Below, in pieces: positions 32,831 through 41,735 of a DNA stretch of 64,000 nt (positions are counted from its first letter, which is position 1; each line of letters begins with the position of its first letter). The notes beneath the pieces were generated by a model. That model saw only the letters and a list, made by a program, of their open reading frames with translations. It was not told the DNA's origin and searched no databases. A program made the position numbers and the translations under genes. The DNA is from Shimia sp039969785 (GTDB lineage Bacteria > Pseudomonadota > Alphaproteobacteria > Rhodobacterales > Rhodobacteraceae): assembly GCF_039969785.1 (NCBI RefSeq), contig NZ_JBDVNC010000018.1:1-64000 (forward strand), read 5' to 3'.

Positions 32831-34200
32831 GCCAATGCCGCTTCGCGGACCGCTTCCGAGTAGGTCGGGTGTGCGTGGCAGGTTAGCGCGATGTCCTGCG
32901 CAGACGCGCCAAATTCCATGGCCACGCAGATCTCGTGGATCATGTCACCAGCCGCAGGGCCAATGATGGCGGCGCCCAGGATTCGGTCGGTCTCGGCGTC
33001 GACAATCAGTTTTACAAACCCATCGCCCTGATGCACAGCCTTGGCGCGGGCGTTGCCCATGAACATGAATTTGCCAATCTTGGGCTTTTTGCCTTCGGCC
33101 TTGAGTGCGGCTTCGGTGATTCCCACGGTGGCGACTTCGGGGGTGGTGTAGACCACGCCGGGGATGACGCCATAATTTACGTGGCCATGATTGCCCGCGA
33201 TCACATCCGCAACGGCCATGCCTTCGTCTTCGGCTTTGTGCGCCAGCATGGGACCTTCGATCACGTCTCCAATGGCATAAATGCCAGGTACGTTGGTGGC
33301 CCACTGGGCGTTGGTCGCAATCTGGCCGCGTTCGGTCAGTTTCACGCCAGCAGCCTCAAGCCCCAACCCGTCGTAATAAGGTTTGCGACCCGTTGCGACG
33401 AGGACAACATCGGCGTCCAATATCTGCTCGTCATCAGGAGATTTCTTGAGAGCGTATTTTACTTTGGCTTTGGTCTTGGTGGCGTCGACACCGGATACGG
33501 CGGCGCCCATGACAAAGGTAAGTCCTTGTTTTTCAAGGATACGTTTGAATGTGCGTTGCACGTCGGCGTCCATGCCGGGGGTGATGGCGTCCATGTATTC
33601 GACCACGGTCACCTCGGACCCCAGACGGGCATAGACCGACCCGAGTTCCAGTCCGATCACGCCAGCGCCGATGACAACCATCTTCTTGGGCACTTTGGGC
33701 AGGTCAAGCGCGCCTGTGGAATCGACCACCACGCCTTTGTCATTGTCGACCTCAACACCGGGCAGGGACGATGGCACAGAGCCGGAGGCGATCACGATAT
33801 TCTTGGTATCATAGGTGGCATCGCCCACCTTGACTTTGCCTGCAGCTTCGATGCTGGCATAGCCTTTGATCCAGTCTATCTTGTTCTTTTTAAGCAAGAA
33901 TTCGATGCCGCCGGTGTTCTGGCCGACGACGTCCGATTTATAGGACTTCATCTGTTTCCAGTCGACAGACGGGCTTTTGCCCTTGAGGCCCATATCGGCA
34001 AAGTTGTGCTCTGCCTCGTGCAGCATATGGGTGGCATGCAACAGCGCCTTGGACGGGATACAGCCCACGTTGAGGCAGGTGCCGCCAAGGGTTTCGCGGC
34101 CTTCGACTACGGCAGTTTTCAAGCCCAGCTGGGCGCAGCGAATGGCCGACACATAGCCGCCGGGGCCAGCGCCGATAATGATGACGTCATATTGGGACAT
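32803..34200 (-). CDS. lpd: Dihydrolipoyl dehydrogenase (E3)
   Basis: A 465-residue flavoprotein that re-oxidises lipoyl groups of 2-oxoglutarate dehydrogenase and related complexes. FAD motif VIIIGAGPGGYVSAIRCAQ, redox disulfide GGTCLNVGCIPSK (Cys 42 and 47), NAD-binding VIGAGVIGLELGSVYARLG, and the C-terminal His-Glu in HAHPTYSEAVREA are intact. It is the last gene of the suc block, separated from sucB by a 167-base gap with repeats and a stem-loop. Confidence 0.96.
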   Translation of the reverse strand: MSQYDVIIIGAGPGGYVSAIRCAQLGLKTAVVEGRETLGGTCLNVGCIPSKALLHATHMLHEAEHNFADMGLKGKSPSVDWKQMKSYKSDVVGQNTGGIEFLLKKNKIDWIKGYASIEAAGKVKVGDATYDTKNIVIASGSVPSSLPGVEVDNDKGVVVDSTGALDLPKVPKKMVVIGAGVIGLELGSVYARLGSEVTVVEYMDAITPGMDADVQRTFKRILEKQGLTFVMGAAVSGVDATKTKAKVKYALKKSPDDEQILDADVVLVATGRKPYYDGLGLEAAGVKLTERGQIATNAQWATNVPGIYAIGDVIEGPMLAHKAEDEGMAVADVIAGNHGHVNYGVIPGVVYTTPEVATVGITEAALKAEGKKPKIGKFMFMGNARAKAVHQGDGFVKLIVDAETDRILGAAIIGPAAGDMIHEICVAMEFGASAQDIALTCHAHPTYSEAVREAALACGDGAIHS

Positions 34201-34223
34201 GGGTCATTTCCTTCATAAAAACG

Positions 34224-34266
34224 ACGTCGGTATCACGTCGGTATTGCGACTGTATTACGTCGGTAT
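34224..34266. repeat. 11-bp tandem repeat, about four units
   Basis: The units are ACGTCGGTATC, ACGTCGGTATT, GCGACTGTATT and ACGTCGGTATG. The period is 11 bp, about one helical turn. A second array with the same unit lies at 56882-56914. Confidence 0.7.
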
Positions 34267-34273
34267 GAGTTTC

Positions 34274-34360
34274 GGGAGGGGGGCGCTGCCCCCATCGCGG
34301 CAAGCCGCGACTCCCCCGGAAGTATTTTTAGCAAAATGAAGCGCACGCACCATTTTGCTA
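34274..34360. repeat. Structured intergenic element between sucB and lpd
   Basis: It contains CGCGGC-AA-GCCGCG (34296-34309), flanked by GGGAGGGGGG and CTCCCCCGG that can form an outer stem. Next comes a perfect 10-bp inverted repeat TAGCAAAATG / CATTTTGCTA (34329-34338, 34351-34360). It lies just after the sucB stop on the minus strand. Its form is like interspersed hairpin elements common after genes in Rhodobacterales; that resemblance is from memory. Confidence 0.45.
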
Positions 34361-34367
34361 GGTGTCT

Positions 34368-35873
34368 TTACAGATCCATCAGCAACCGGCGTGGATCCTC
34401 AAGCGCTTCTTTGACGCGCACGAGGAAGGTCACAGCACCTTTGCCGTCGACGATGCGGTGGTCATAGGACAGAGCCAGATACATCATCGGGCGGATCACG
34501 ACTTCGCCGTTGATCGCCATGGGACGGTCCTGAATCTTGTGCATGCCTAGGATACCGGACTGCGGCGGGTTCAGGATCGGTGAGGACATCAGAGAGCCGT
34601 AGACGCCGCCATTGGACAGGGTGAACGTGCCGCCCTGCATTTCGGCCATCGACAGTTTGCCGTCACGCGCGCGGCGACCTTTTTCGGCAATCGCTTTTTC
34701 GATGCCTGCAAAGCTCATCGAGTCTGCATCGCGGATTACGGGCACCACAAGACCTGTGGGCGTACCGGCGGCGACGCCCATATGCACAAAGTTCTTGTAG
34801 ACGATGTCAGTGCCGTCAATCTCGGCATTCACTTCGGGCACTTCTTTGAGCGCATGAACACAGGCTTTGGTGAAGAAGGACATAAAGCCCAGACGCACGC
34901 CGTGCTTTTTCTCGAACTGGTCTTTGTACTGACTGCGCAGGGCCATCACTTCACCCATGTCGACCTCGTTATAGGTGGTCAGCATGGCGGCGGTGTTCTG
35001 GCTGTCTTTCAGACGGCGGGCGATGGTCTGACGCAGGCGGGTCATTTTGACCCGTTCTTCGCGACCCGCATCTTCGGCAGCAACCGGCGCGCGTGGTGCG
35101 GCAGCTTTTGCCGGTGCGGCGGCCGGAGCCGGGGCCAGAGCGGCCTTGAGCACGTCTTCTTTCATGATGCGCCCGTCGCGGCCCGATCCCTGAATATTGT
35201 CCGGGGTCAGACCTTTTTCCGCCATCAGTTTATTGGCAGATGGGGCATTTTCGATGTCGTTGCGACCTGCACCAGCGGCCGAGGCCGGGGCCTGAGCGGC
35301 GGCAGGGGCGGCCGGGGCAGGCGATGCACCGGCAACAGCGCCAGAGCCTGAGATCACCGCCAGTTTCGCACTGGCGTCAACGGTCGCGCCTTCGGGAGCG
35401 GTGATTTCAGCCAAAACGCCAGCAGCGGGGGCAGGCACCTCGACGGACACCTTGTCGGTTTCCAGTTCGCAGAGCATTTCATCCTGCGCAACCGTGTCAC
35501 CCACAGCTTTGAACCATGTGGAAACGGTGGCTTCGGTCACGGATTCGCCGAGCGTGGGCACCATGACGTCAACCGATTCGTTGCTGGCCGCCGGGGCCGC
35601 TTTGGCCGCAGGCGCGGATGCGGCGGCAGCGCCGTCGCCCGCAGTGATGGTCGCAAGCAAGGCATCAACGCCCACTGTGTCACCTTCGGCGGCAATGATT
35701 TCGCCCAGCACACCGGCAGCAGAGGCCGGGACTTCGACGGTTACCTTGTCGGTTTCCAGCTCGCAGAGCATTTCATCAACTGCCACGGCATCACCCGTTT
35801 TTTTGAACCAAGTGGCCACGGTGGCTTCGGTGACGCTTTCGCCAAGGGTCGGGACGCGAACTTCTGTCGTCAT
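34368..35873 (-). CDS. sucB: 2-oxoglutarate dehydrogenase E2 component (dihydrolipoyl succinyltransferase)
   Basis: A 501-residue core subunit of the 2-oxoglutarate dehydrogenase complex. It has two lipoyl domains (lysines at about 43 and 141, both in ETDKV motifs), whereas many SucB proteins have one. They are joined by Ala/Pro-rich linkers. A peripheral subunit-binding domain (APSANKLMAEKGLTPDNIQG) comes next. The acyltransferase domain ends in LALSYDHRIVDGKGA with the catalytic HXXXDG. It follows sucA after 3 bases. Confidence 0.95.
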   Translation of the reverse strand: MTTEVRVPTLGESVTEATVATWFKKTGDAVAVDEMLCELETDKVTVEVPASAAGVLGEIIAAEGDTVGVDALLATITAGDGAAAASAPAAKAAPAASNESVDVMVPTLGESVTEATVSTWFKAVGDTVAQDEMLCELETDKVSVEVPAPAAGVLAEITAPEGATVDASAKLAVISGSGAVAGASPAPAAPAAAQAPASAAGAGRNDIENAPSANKLMAEKGLTPDNIQGSGRDGRIMKEDVLKAALAPAPAAAPAKAAAPRAPVAAEDAGREERVKMTRLRQTIARRLKDSQNTAAMLTTYNEVDMGEVMALRSQYKDQFEKKHGVRLGFMSFFTKACVHALKEVPEVNAEIDGTDIVYKNFVHMGVAAGTPTGLVVPVIRDADSMSFAGIEKAIAEKGRRARDGKLSMAEMQGGTFTLSNGGVYGSLMSSPILNPPQSGILGMHKIQDRPMAINGEVVIRPMMYLALSYDHRIVDGKGAVTFLVRVKEALEDPRRLLMDL

Positions 35874-35876
35874 CGA

Positions 35877-38837
35877 TCAGTTTCCTTCCATGGAGAGCGC
35901 GGCATCCACCAGCGCTGATTGTTGTGCTTTGTGTTGGCTTGCCAGTCCAGTGGCAGGCGAGGCCGAAGCGGCGCGGCCTGCGTATACCGGACGGGTGTGT
36001 TTGGCTTTGATACGGGTGAGGGTCCATTCGATATTGGGTTCGATGAACGTCCAAGCCCCTTGGTTTTTCGGTTCTTCCTGACACCAGACCATTTCGGCAC
36101 CTTTAAAGCGCGACAGTTCGGTGACCATGGATTTGGCCGGGAACGGATAGAATTGTTCGACCCGCATCAGATAGACATCGTCAATGCCGCGTGCGTCACG
36201 CTCCTCGAGCAGGTCATAGTAGACCTTGCCAGCGCACATCACGACGCGTTTGATTTTGTCATCTGCGACCAGTTGCGTGTCAGAGTTTCCTTTTTGCGCG
36301 TCATCCCACAGAACCCGGTGGAAGCTGGAGCCTTCGACAAAGTCTTCGGCAGTTGAGACACAGAGTTTGTGGCGCAACAGCGACTTTGGCGTCATCAGGA
36401 TCAGCGGTTTGCGGAACGTGCGGTGCAGCTGACGGCGCAGGATGTGGAAATAGTTGGCCGGGGTTGAGCAGTTGGCCACAATCCAGTTATCCCCACCACA
36501 CATTTGCAGGAAACGTTCCAAGCGGGCGGATGAGTGTTCGGGGCCTTGTCCTTCGAAGCCGTGCGGCAAAAGAACGGTCAGGCCTGACATACGCAGCCAT
36601 TTGGATTCACCGGAGCTGATGAACTGGTCAAACATGATCTGCGCACCGTTGGCAAAGTCGCCAAACTGGGCTTCCCAAAGGGTCAGCGCATTGGGTTCCG
36701 CCAGCGAGAAGCCGTATTCAAAGCCCAGAACTGCATATTCGGACAGGGCCGAGTCGATCACGTCGAAATGTGACTGGCCTGCGCGAATGTGGTTCAGCGG
36801 GTAGTAGCGTTCTTCTGTTTCCTGATTGACGATACCGGAATGGCGCTGAGAGAACGTACCACGGGTGGCGTCCTGACCAGACAGGCGGACCGGGAAGCCC
36901 TCGGTCATGAGCGAGCCAAAGGCCAGAGCCTCGGCGGTTGCCCAATCAAAGTCCTTACCGGAGTCAAACATCGCTTTGCGCGTATTGAGAAGGCGACCAA
37001 CGGTTTTGTGTACCGGGAAACCTTCTGGCAGCGTACTGAGCGCGGTGCCGATTTCCTTTAGGGTGTCCGCTTTGATCGACGTCTTGCCGCGCTGATAGTC
37101 TTCGTCCTGCTTGTCCAGATGCGACCAGCGGCCATCCAGCCAGTCAGCTTTGTTCGGCTTGTAATCCTTGCCGGCCTCAAACTCTTCATTGAGGTGCGCC
37201 TGGAAGGCGGCCTTCATGTCTTCGATTTCGCCTTCGGGGATAAGACCATCTTTGACCAGCCGTTCTGTGTAGAGCGACAGAGTTGTCTTATGGCCTTTGA
37301 TGCGTTTGTACATCACCGGGTTGGTGAACATCGGCTCGTCGCCTTCGTTGTGACCAAAGCGGCGATAGCAGAAGATGTCGAGCACCACGTCTTTGTGGAA
37401 CTTCTGACGGAATTCGGTGGCGACTTTCGCGGCGTGTACCACCGCTTCTGGGTCATCGCCGTTCACGTGGAAGATCGGCGCTTCAACCACCAGCGCGTTG
37501 TCGGTGGGATAGGGCGAAGACCGTGAGAAGTGTGGCGCTGTGGTAAAGCCAATCTGGTTGTTCACAACGATATGCATGGTGCCGCCGGTTTTGTGCCCAC
37601 GCAGACCGGAGAGGGCGAAACATTCTGCCACAACACCCTGACCGGCAAACGCCGCGTCGCCGTGCAGCAGGATCGACATCACCTGCATACGCTCTGCGTC
37701 GTTCAGCTGGTCCTGCTTGGCGCGGACCTTGCCCAGAACAACCGGGTTTACTGCTTCAAGATGCGATGGGTTGGCAGTCAGCGACAAGTGCACGGTGTTG
37801 CCGTCAAATTCCCGGTCGGACGAGGCGCCTAGGTGATATTTCACATCGCCTGATCCGTCGACATCTTCAGGTTTGAAGCTGCCGCCCTGAAATTCGTTAA
37901 AGATCGCTTTGTAAGGCTTGGCCATCACGTTGGCCAGAACCGAAAGACGGCCCCGATGCGGCATACCCACAACGATCTCTTTTACACCAAGGTTGCCACC
38001 GCGTTTGATGACCTGCTCCATGGCCGGGATCAGGCTTTCGCCACCGTCCAGACCAAAGCGTTTGGTGCCCATGTATTTGACGTGCAGGAATTTCTCAAAG
38101 CCTTCGGCTTCGACCAGCTTGTTCAGGATCGCTTTGCGCCCTTCGCGGGTAAAGCGGATTTCCTTGTCGTAACCTTCGATCCGCTCTTTCAGCCAACCGG
38201 CCTCTTCGGGGTTGGAGATGTGCATGTATTGCAGCGCAAATGTGCCGCAATAGGTGCGCTTAACGATGTCCATGATCTGGCGCATCGTGGCGATGTCCAG
38301 ACCCAGAACCTTGTCGATAAAGATCGGGCGGTCCATGTCGGCATCCGAAAAGCCATAAGAACGCGGATCCAGTTCGGGGTGGCCGGTATTGTCGCGCATG
38401 CCCAGCGGGTCAACATCTGCAATCAGATGGCCCCGGATACGGTAGGCGCGGATGATCATCAGGGCGCGGATCGAATCCAACACGGCGCGTTTGATTGCCT
38501 CGTCAGAGACCTCGACACCCTTTTCGGCGGCTTTTGCCTTGATCTTACCGCCTGCGGCTTTGGCCTCGGCGGGCTCTGGCCATTCGCCGGTCAGCGACGC
38601 CGTCAGGTCGTCATTTGGCATTGGCGGCCAATCGGTGCGCGCCCAGCTGGGGCCGGTGGCCTCGGCTTTGACGTCCAGATCAGCGTCGCCAAGTTGGCGG
38701 AAAAATTCCTGCCAGACCTCATCAACCGCAGCAGGGTCATTGGCGTAGCGGGCATACATCTGTTCGAGGTATTCCGCATTGTGCCCCTGCATAAAGGAGG
38801 AGGCGTGGAAGATGTCGTTGGGAGACTGTTCAGTCAT
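35877..38837 (-). CDS. sucA: 2-oxoglutarate dehydrogenase E1 component
   Basis: A 986-residue thiamine-diphosphate enzyme that decarboxylates 2-oxoglutarate and transfers the succinyl group to SucB lipoyl. The N-terminal helix (HNAEYLEQMYARYANDP), the catalytic region GMPHRGRLSVLANVM, the ThDP site (HGDAAFAGQGVVAE) and the C-terminal AEFGD-type stretch WEAQFGDFANGAQ are present. Normal length. It lies between a 306-base structured gap downstream of sucD and the coupled sucB. Confidence 0.96.
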   Translation of the reverse strand: MTEQSPNDIFHASSFMQGHNAEYLEQMYARYANDPAAVDEVWQEFFRQLGDADLDVKAEATGPSWARTDWPPMPNDDLTASLTGEWPEPAEAKAAGGKIKAKAAEKGVEVSDEAIKRAVLDSIRALMIIRAYRIRGHLIADVDPLGMRDNTGHPELDPRSYGFSDADMDRPIFIDKVLGLDIATMRQIMDIVKRTYCGTFALQYMHISNPEEAGWLKERIEGYDKEIRFTREGRKAILNKLVEAEGFEKFLHVKYMGTKRFGLDGGESLIPAMEQVIKRGGNLGVKEIVVGMPHRGRLSVLANVMAKPYKAIFNEFQGGSFKPEDVDGSGDVKYHLGASSDREFDGNTVHLSLTANPSHLEAVNPVVLGKVRAKQDQLNDAERMQVMSILLHGDAAFAGQGVVAECFALSGLRGHKTGGTMHIVVNNQIGFTTAPHFSRSSPYPTDNALVVEAPIFHVNGDDPEAVVHAAKVATEFRQKFHKDVVLDIFCYRRFGHNEGDEPMFTNPVMYKRIKGHKTTLSLYTERLVKDGLIPEGEIEDMKAAFQAHLNEEFEAGKDYKPNKADWLDGRWSHLDKQDEDYQRGKTSIKADTLKEIGTALSTLPEGFPVHKTVGRLLNTRKAMFDSGKDFDWATAEALAFGSLMTEGFPVRLSGQDATRGTFSQRHSGIVNQETEERYYPLNHIRAGQSHFDVIDSALSEYAVLGFEYGFSLAEPNALTLWEAQFGDFANGAQIMFDQFISSGESKWLRMSGLTVLLPHGFEGQGPEHSSARLERFLQMCGGDNWIVANCSTPANYFHILRRQLHRTFRKPLILMTPKSLLRHKLCVSTAEDFVEGSSFHRVLWDDAQKGNSDTQLVADDKIKRVVMCAGKVYYDLLEERDARGIDDVYLMRVEQFYPFPAKSMVTELSRFKGAEMVWCQEEPKNQGAWTFIEPNIEWTLTRIKAKHTRPVYAGRAASASPATGLASQHKAQQSALVDAALSMEGN

Positions 38838-39143
38838 GATTTCACCTCAGCATTTCGCTCGGGCAGGGGATTTCTCCCGCAGCCATTGACCCCATGAAGG
38901 TTGTTGGAGTTGGATTTGAGCCCTTTGGTTTCAGTTCTGTTCCTGCCGGAACCGGAACAACTGAAAACGGATCCGTCGGCTCAATACTTTGTGCCGCAGC
39001 AACGGAACCTGTGGATCCGACAATACGGAAATTTGGTACCCGGACACGCCGCGCAACTCCCGACGGCCCCCACGGGCGGGGGCTTTCGCCCCACCCGCGG
39101 TCAGGCACTGCCCTGAGGGCAGTGGTCGGGAGAGTGCTCAACA
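38838..39143 (-). promoter_or_regulatory. Intercistronic region with three stem-loops between sucD and sucA
   Basis: On the minus-strand transcript, in order: CACTGCCC-TGA-GGGCAGTG (39106-39124), perfect; a 12-13 bp stem at 39070-39100 whose two DNA mismatches become G-U pairs in the minus-strand RNA and whose loop is GAAA; and an imperfect 13-bp stem (TTTCAGTT / AACTGAAA with GTTCC / GGAAC) at 38929-38966. No gene is seen. The sequence probably sets transcript ends or processing between sucCD and sucAB. Confidence 0.55.
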
Positions 39144-40025
39144 TCAGCCGATGGCTTTCAGGACGGCTTCGCCCAAACCAGCAGGGCTGTCAGCAACAAC
39201 GATGCCAGCTTCTTTCATTGCCGCAATCTTGTCGTCTGCGCCGCCTTTGCCGCCAGCAACAATCGCACCAGCGTGGCCCATGCGACGGCCGGGAGGGGCC
39301 GTACGGCCAGCGATAAAGCCAGCAGTTGGTTTCCAGCGGCCTTTCTTGCGCTCGTTGGCCAGGAATTCGGCAGCTTCTTCTTCTGCCGAGCCACCAATTT
39401 CACCGATCATGATCATCGATGTGGTTTCATCATCGCTGAGGAACATATCGAGGATGTCGATATGTTCGGTGCCTTTGATCGGGTCGCCACCAATGCCAAC
39501 GGCGGTAGACTGACCAAGGCCGATATCTGCTGTCTGTTTCACTGCTTCGTATGTAAGCGTACCTGAGCGCGAAACGACACCCACGCTCCCGCGTTTGTGA
39601 ATATGACCGGGCATAATTCCGATTTTGCAGGCGTCTGGCGTGATGACTCCGGGGCAGTTCGGGCCGATCAGACGGCTGGAAGAGCCTTCCAGCGCGCGCT
39701 GAACGCGCATCATGTCCAGCACCGGGATACCTTCGGTGATGCAGACAATCAGTTCCATTTCAGCGTCGATGGCTTCAAGAATCGAATCCGCAGCAAAGGG
39801 GGGCGGTACATAGATCACCGAGGCGTTGGCTTCGGTTGTGGCTTTGGCTTCGTGCACCGAGTTAAAGACGGGCAGGCCCAGATGATCCATGCCGCCTTTG
39901 CCGGGGGTCACACCGCCGACCATTTTGGTGCCATACGCGATGGCCTGTTCCGAGTGGAACGTGCCCTGTGAGCCGGTAAAGCCCTGACAGATCACCTTGG
40001 TGTTTTCGTCTACGAGAATGGCCAT
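39144..40025 (-). CDS. sucD: Succinyl-CoA synthetase subunit alpha
   Basis: A 293-residue alpha subunit that carries the phospho-histidine. CoA-binding KVICQGFTGSQGTFHSEQAI, SRSGTLTYEAV and the active-site histidine segment MGHAGAIVAGG (near residue 250) are present. AGGAGA precedes ATG by 8 bases. It is separated from sucC by a small lipoprotein gene. Confidence 0.96.
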   Translation of the reverse strand: MAILVDENTKVICQGFTGSQGTFHSEQAIAYGTKMVGGVTPGKGGMDHLGLPVFNSVHEAKATTEANASVIYVPPPFAADSILEAIDAEMELIVCITEGIPVLDMMRVQRALEGSSSRLIGPNCPGVITPDACKIGIMPGHIHKRGSVGVVSRSGTLTYEAVKQTADIGLGQSTAVGIGGDPIKGTEHIDILDMFLSDDETTSMIMIGEIGGSAEEEAAEFLANERKKGRWKPTAGFIAGRTAPPGRRMGHAGAIVAGGKGGADDKIAAMKEAGIVVADSPAGLGEAVLKAIG

Positions 40026-40230
40026 GTTGGCTTCTCCTGTTTTGAATTTTTGTTAGCGCAGCTTTGATTTCAAAGTACGTTGTGTCGGATCGGGTGGCCG
40101 AGGAATGCGAATTGGCAATGGCGCAAACATGTGCCCATTGACTGTTCCCTTAACTCCACTGGCTGAGCGGTTCGGAGACGCGCCCGGATGATCATCTCTG
40201 AAACATTCCGGGCAATCTGACCCCGTCCGA

Positions 40231-40368
40231 TCAGTTGATGGAGGATGGCGGGCTTGTTGGCGCCGCAGCCTGAGGGGTTGTGCGCACTGGCAGGTTTTCG
40301 TTTTGACCGCAAGCAGCCACAAACAAAGTGCTGAGACCCAGTAGTGTCATAACAATCGCATTCCGCAT
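40231..40368 (-). CDS. Small lipoprotein between sucC and sucD
   Basis: A 45-residue predicted lipoprotein. Signal IVMTLLGLSTLFVAAC ends in the lipobox VAAC (Cys 20); the tail is GQNENLPVRTTPQAAAPTS plus a short Pro/Ser end. AAAGGG lies about 7 bases before ATG and overlaps the end of sucC; ATG is 4 bases after the sucC stop. It is probably translated from the suc transcript. The function is unknown. The remaining 205 bases up to sucD hold no supported gene. Confidence 0.6.
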   Translation of the reverse strand: MRNAIVMTLLGLSTLFVAACGQNENLPVRTTPQAAAPTSPPSSIN

Positions 40369-40372
40369 AAAT

Positions 40373-41566
40373 TTACCCTTTCACGGCTTTCACAATTTTT
40401 TCGGCTCCGTCGCTGAGGTTGTCAGCGGCGATCACATCAACGTCTGAATTGTTGATGATGTCTTTGCCGGCTTCCACGTTTGTACCTTCAAGACGTACAA
40501 CCAGTGGCACCTGCAGGCCAACCTCTTTCACCGCAGCGACCACGCCTTCGGCGATGACGTCACAGCGCATGATACCGCCGAAGATGTTCACAAGGATCCC
40601 TTTGACGTTGGGGTCAGAGGTGATGATCTTGAACGCTTCGGTGACTTTCTCTTTGGTCGCGCCGCCACCCACATCGAGGAAGTTGGCAGGCTCAGCACCG
40701 TAGAGTTTGATGATGTCCATGGTCGCCATGGCAAGACCCGCGCCGTTCACCATGCATCCGATTTCGCCGTCCAGAGCAATGTAGTTCAGGTCGTATTTCG
40801 ACGCTTCCAGCTCTTTGGGGTCTTCTTCGGTGGTGTCGCGCAGTTCAGCGATGTCGCCGTGGCGGTAGATGGCGTTGCCGTCAAACCCAACTTTGGCATC
40901 GAGAACTTTGATGTCGCCCTTGTCCGAGACGATCAGCGGGTTGATTTCCAGCATCTCCATGTCTTTGTCGGTGAAGGCCTGATAAAGCTTGCCCATCAGT
41001 GCGACGCACTGTTTGACTTGTGCACCTTCAAGACCCAGCGAAAAGGCGATGCGGCGACCGTGGTAAGCTTGATAACCCGTGGCCGGATCAACGCTGAATG
41101 ACAGGATTTTCTCTGGTGTTGCCGCGGCAACTTCTTCGATGTCCATGCCGCCTTCGGTCGAGCAAACGAACGAAATGCGCGATGTCTGGCGATCCACCAG
41201 CAGAGCGAGGTAGAGTTCACGCTCGATACCGGAACCGGCTTCGATATAGATGCGGTTGACCTGTTTGCCTGCCGGACCAGTCTGGTGAGTCACAAGTGTG
41301 CGGCCCAGCATCTTTTTGGCTTCTTCGGCGGCTTCTTCAACCGACTTGGTTAGGCGGACACCGCCTTTTTCGCCAGCATCGGCTTCTTTGAAAGAGCCTT
41401 TGCCGCGTCCGCCGGCATGGATCTGCGCCTTGACGACCCAAAGTGGTCCGTCCAGCTCTCCTGCTGCGGTTTTGGCGTCTTCGGCTCTCAGGACAACACG
41501 TCCCTCTGATACCGGGGCGCCATAGGTGCGAAGCAAAGCCTTCGCCTGATATTCATGGATGTTCAT
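40373..41566 (-). CDS. sucC: Succinyl-CoA synthetase subunit beta
   Basis: A 397-residue ATP-grasp subunit that couples succinyl-CoA cleavage to nucleotide phosphorylation. N-terminal MNIHEYQAKALLRTYGAPVS, nucleotide-binding KAQIHAGGRGKGSFKEAD and the C-terminal MATMDIIKLYGAEPANFLDV are family signatures. It begins the suc transcript, downstream of a paired palindrome at 41662-41692. Confidence 0.96.
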   Translation of the reverse strand: MNIHEYQAKALLRTYGAPVSEGRVVLRAEDAKTAAGELDGPLWVVKAQIHAGGRGKGSFKEADAGEKGGVRLTKSVEEAAEEAKKMLGRTLVTHQTGPAGKQVNRIYIEAGSGIERELYLALLVDRQTSRISFVCSTEGGMDIEEVAAATPEKILSFSVDPATGYQAYHGRRIAFSLGLEGAQVKQCVALMGKLYQAFTDKDMEMLEINPLIVSDKGDIKVLDAKVGFDGNAIYRHGDIAELRDTTEEDPKELEASKYDLNYIALDGEIGCMVNGAGLAMATMDIIKLYGAEPANFLDVGGGATKEKVTEAFKIITSDPNVKGILVNIFGGIMRCDVIAEGVVAAVKEVGLQVPLVVRLEGTNVEAGKDIINNSDVDVIAADNLSDGAEKIVKAVKG

Positions 41567-41661
41567 GGAACTGTCCCATATTGCTGCGATTTGACCGTTT
41601 CTGGCATAAAGATGCCTGACAGCTAAGCGTTTTTTGTCTTCTTTGGCGAATTTGTCGCATT

Positions 41662-41692
41662 TGTGATCACACGATAAAAAACTGTGATCACA
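41662..41692. promoter_or_regulatory. Paired GTGATCAC palindromes upstream of sucC
   Basis: TGTGATCACA occurs at 41662-41671 and 41683-41692, centres 21 bp apart (two helical turns), about 95-125 bases upstream of sucC. The whole array is itself an inverted repeat. A near-identical pair precedes sdhC. It is probably a cooperative operator for two dimers of one regulator. Confidence 0.65.
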
Positions 41693-41735
41693 AAAGTGAA
41701 ACAGGTGGCGCTAACTGTGCCGGACTTGATTAGAA

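Noticed and set aside
32935..34218. 427-codon plus-strand frame
   Set aside because: Antisense of lpd.
40053..40322. 80- and 89-codon frames between sucC and sucD
   Set aside because: They overlap the lipoprotein in other frames and lack signal or ribosome binding site.
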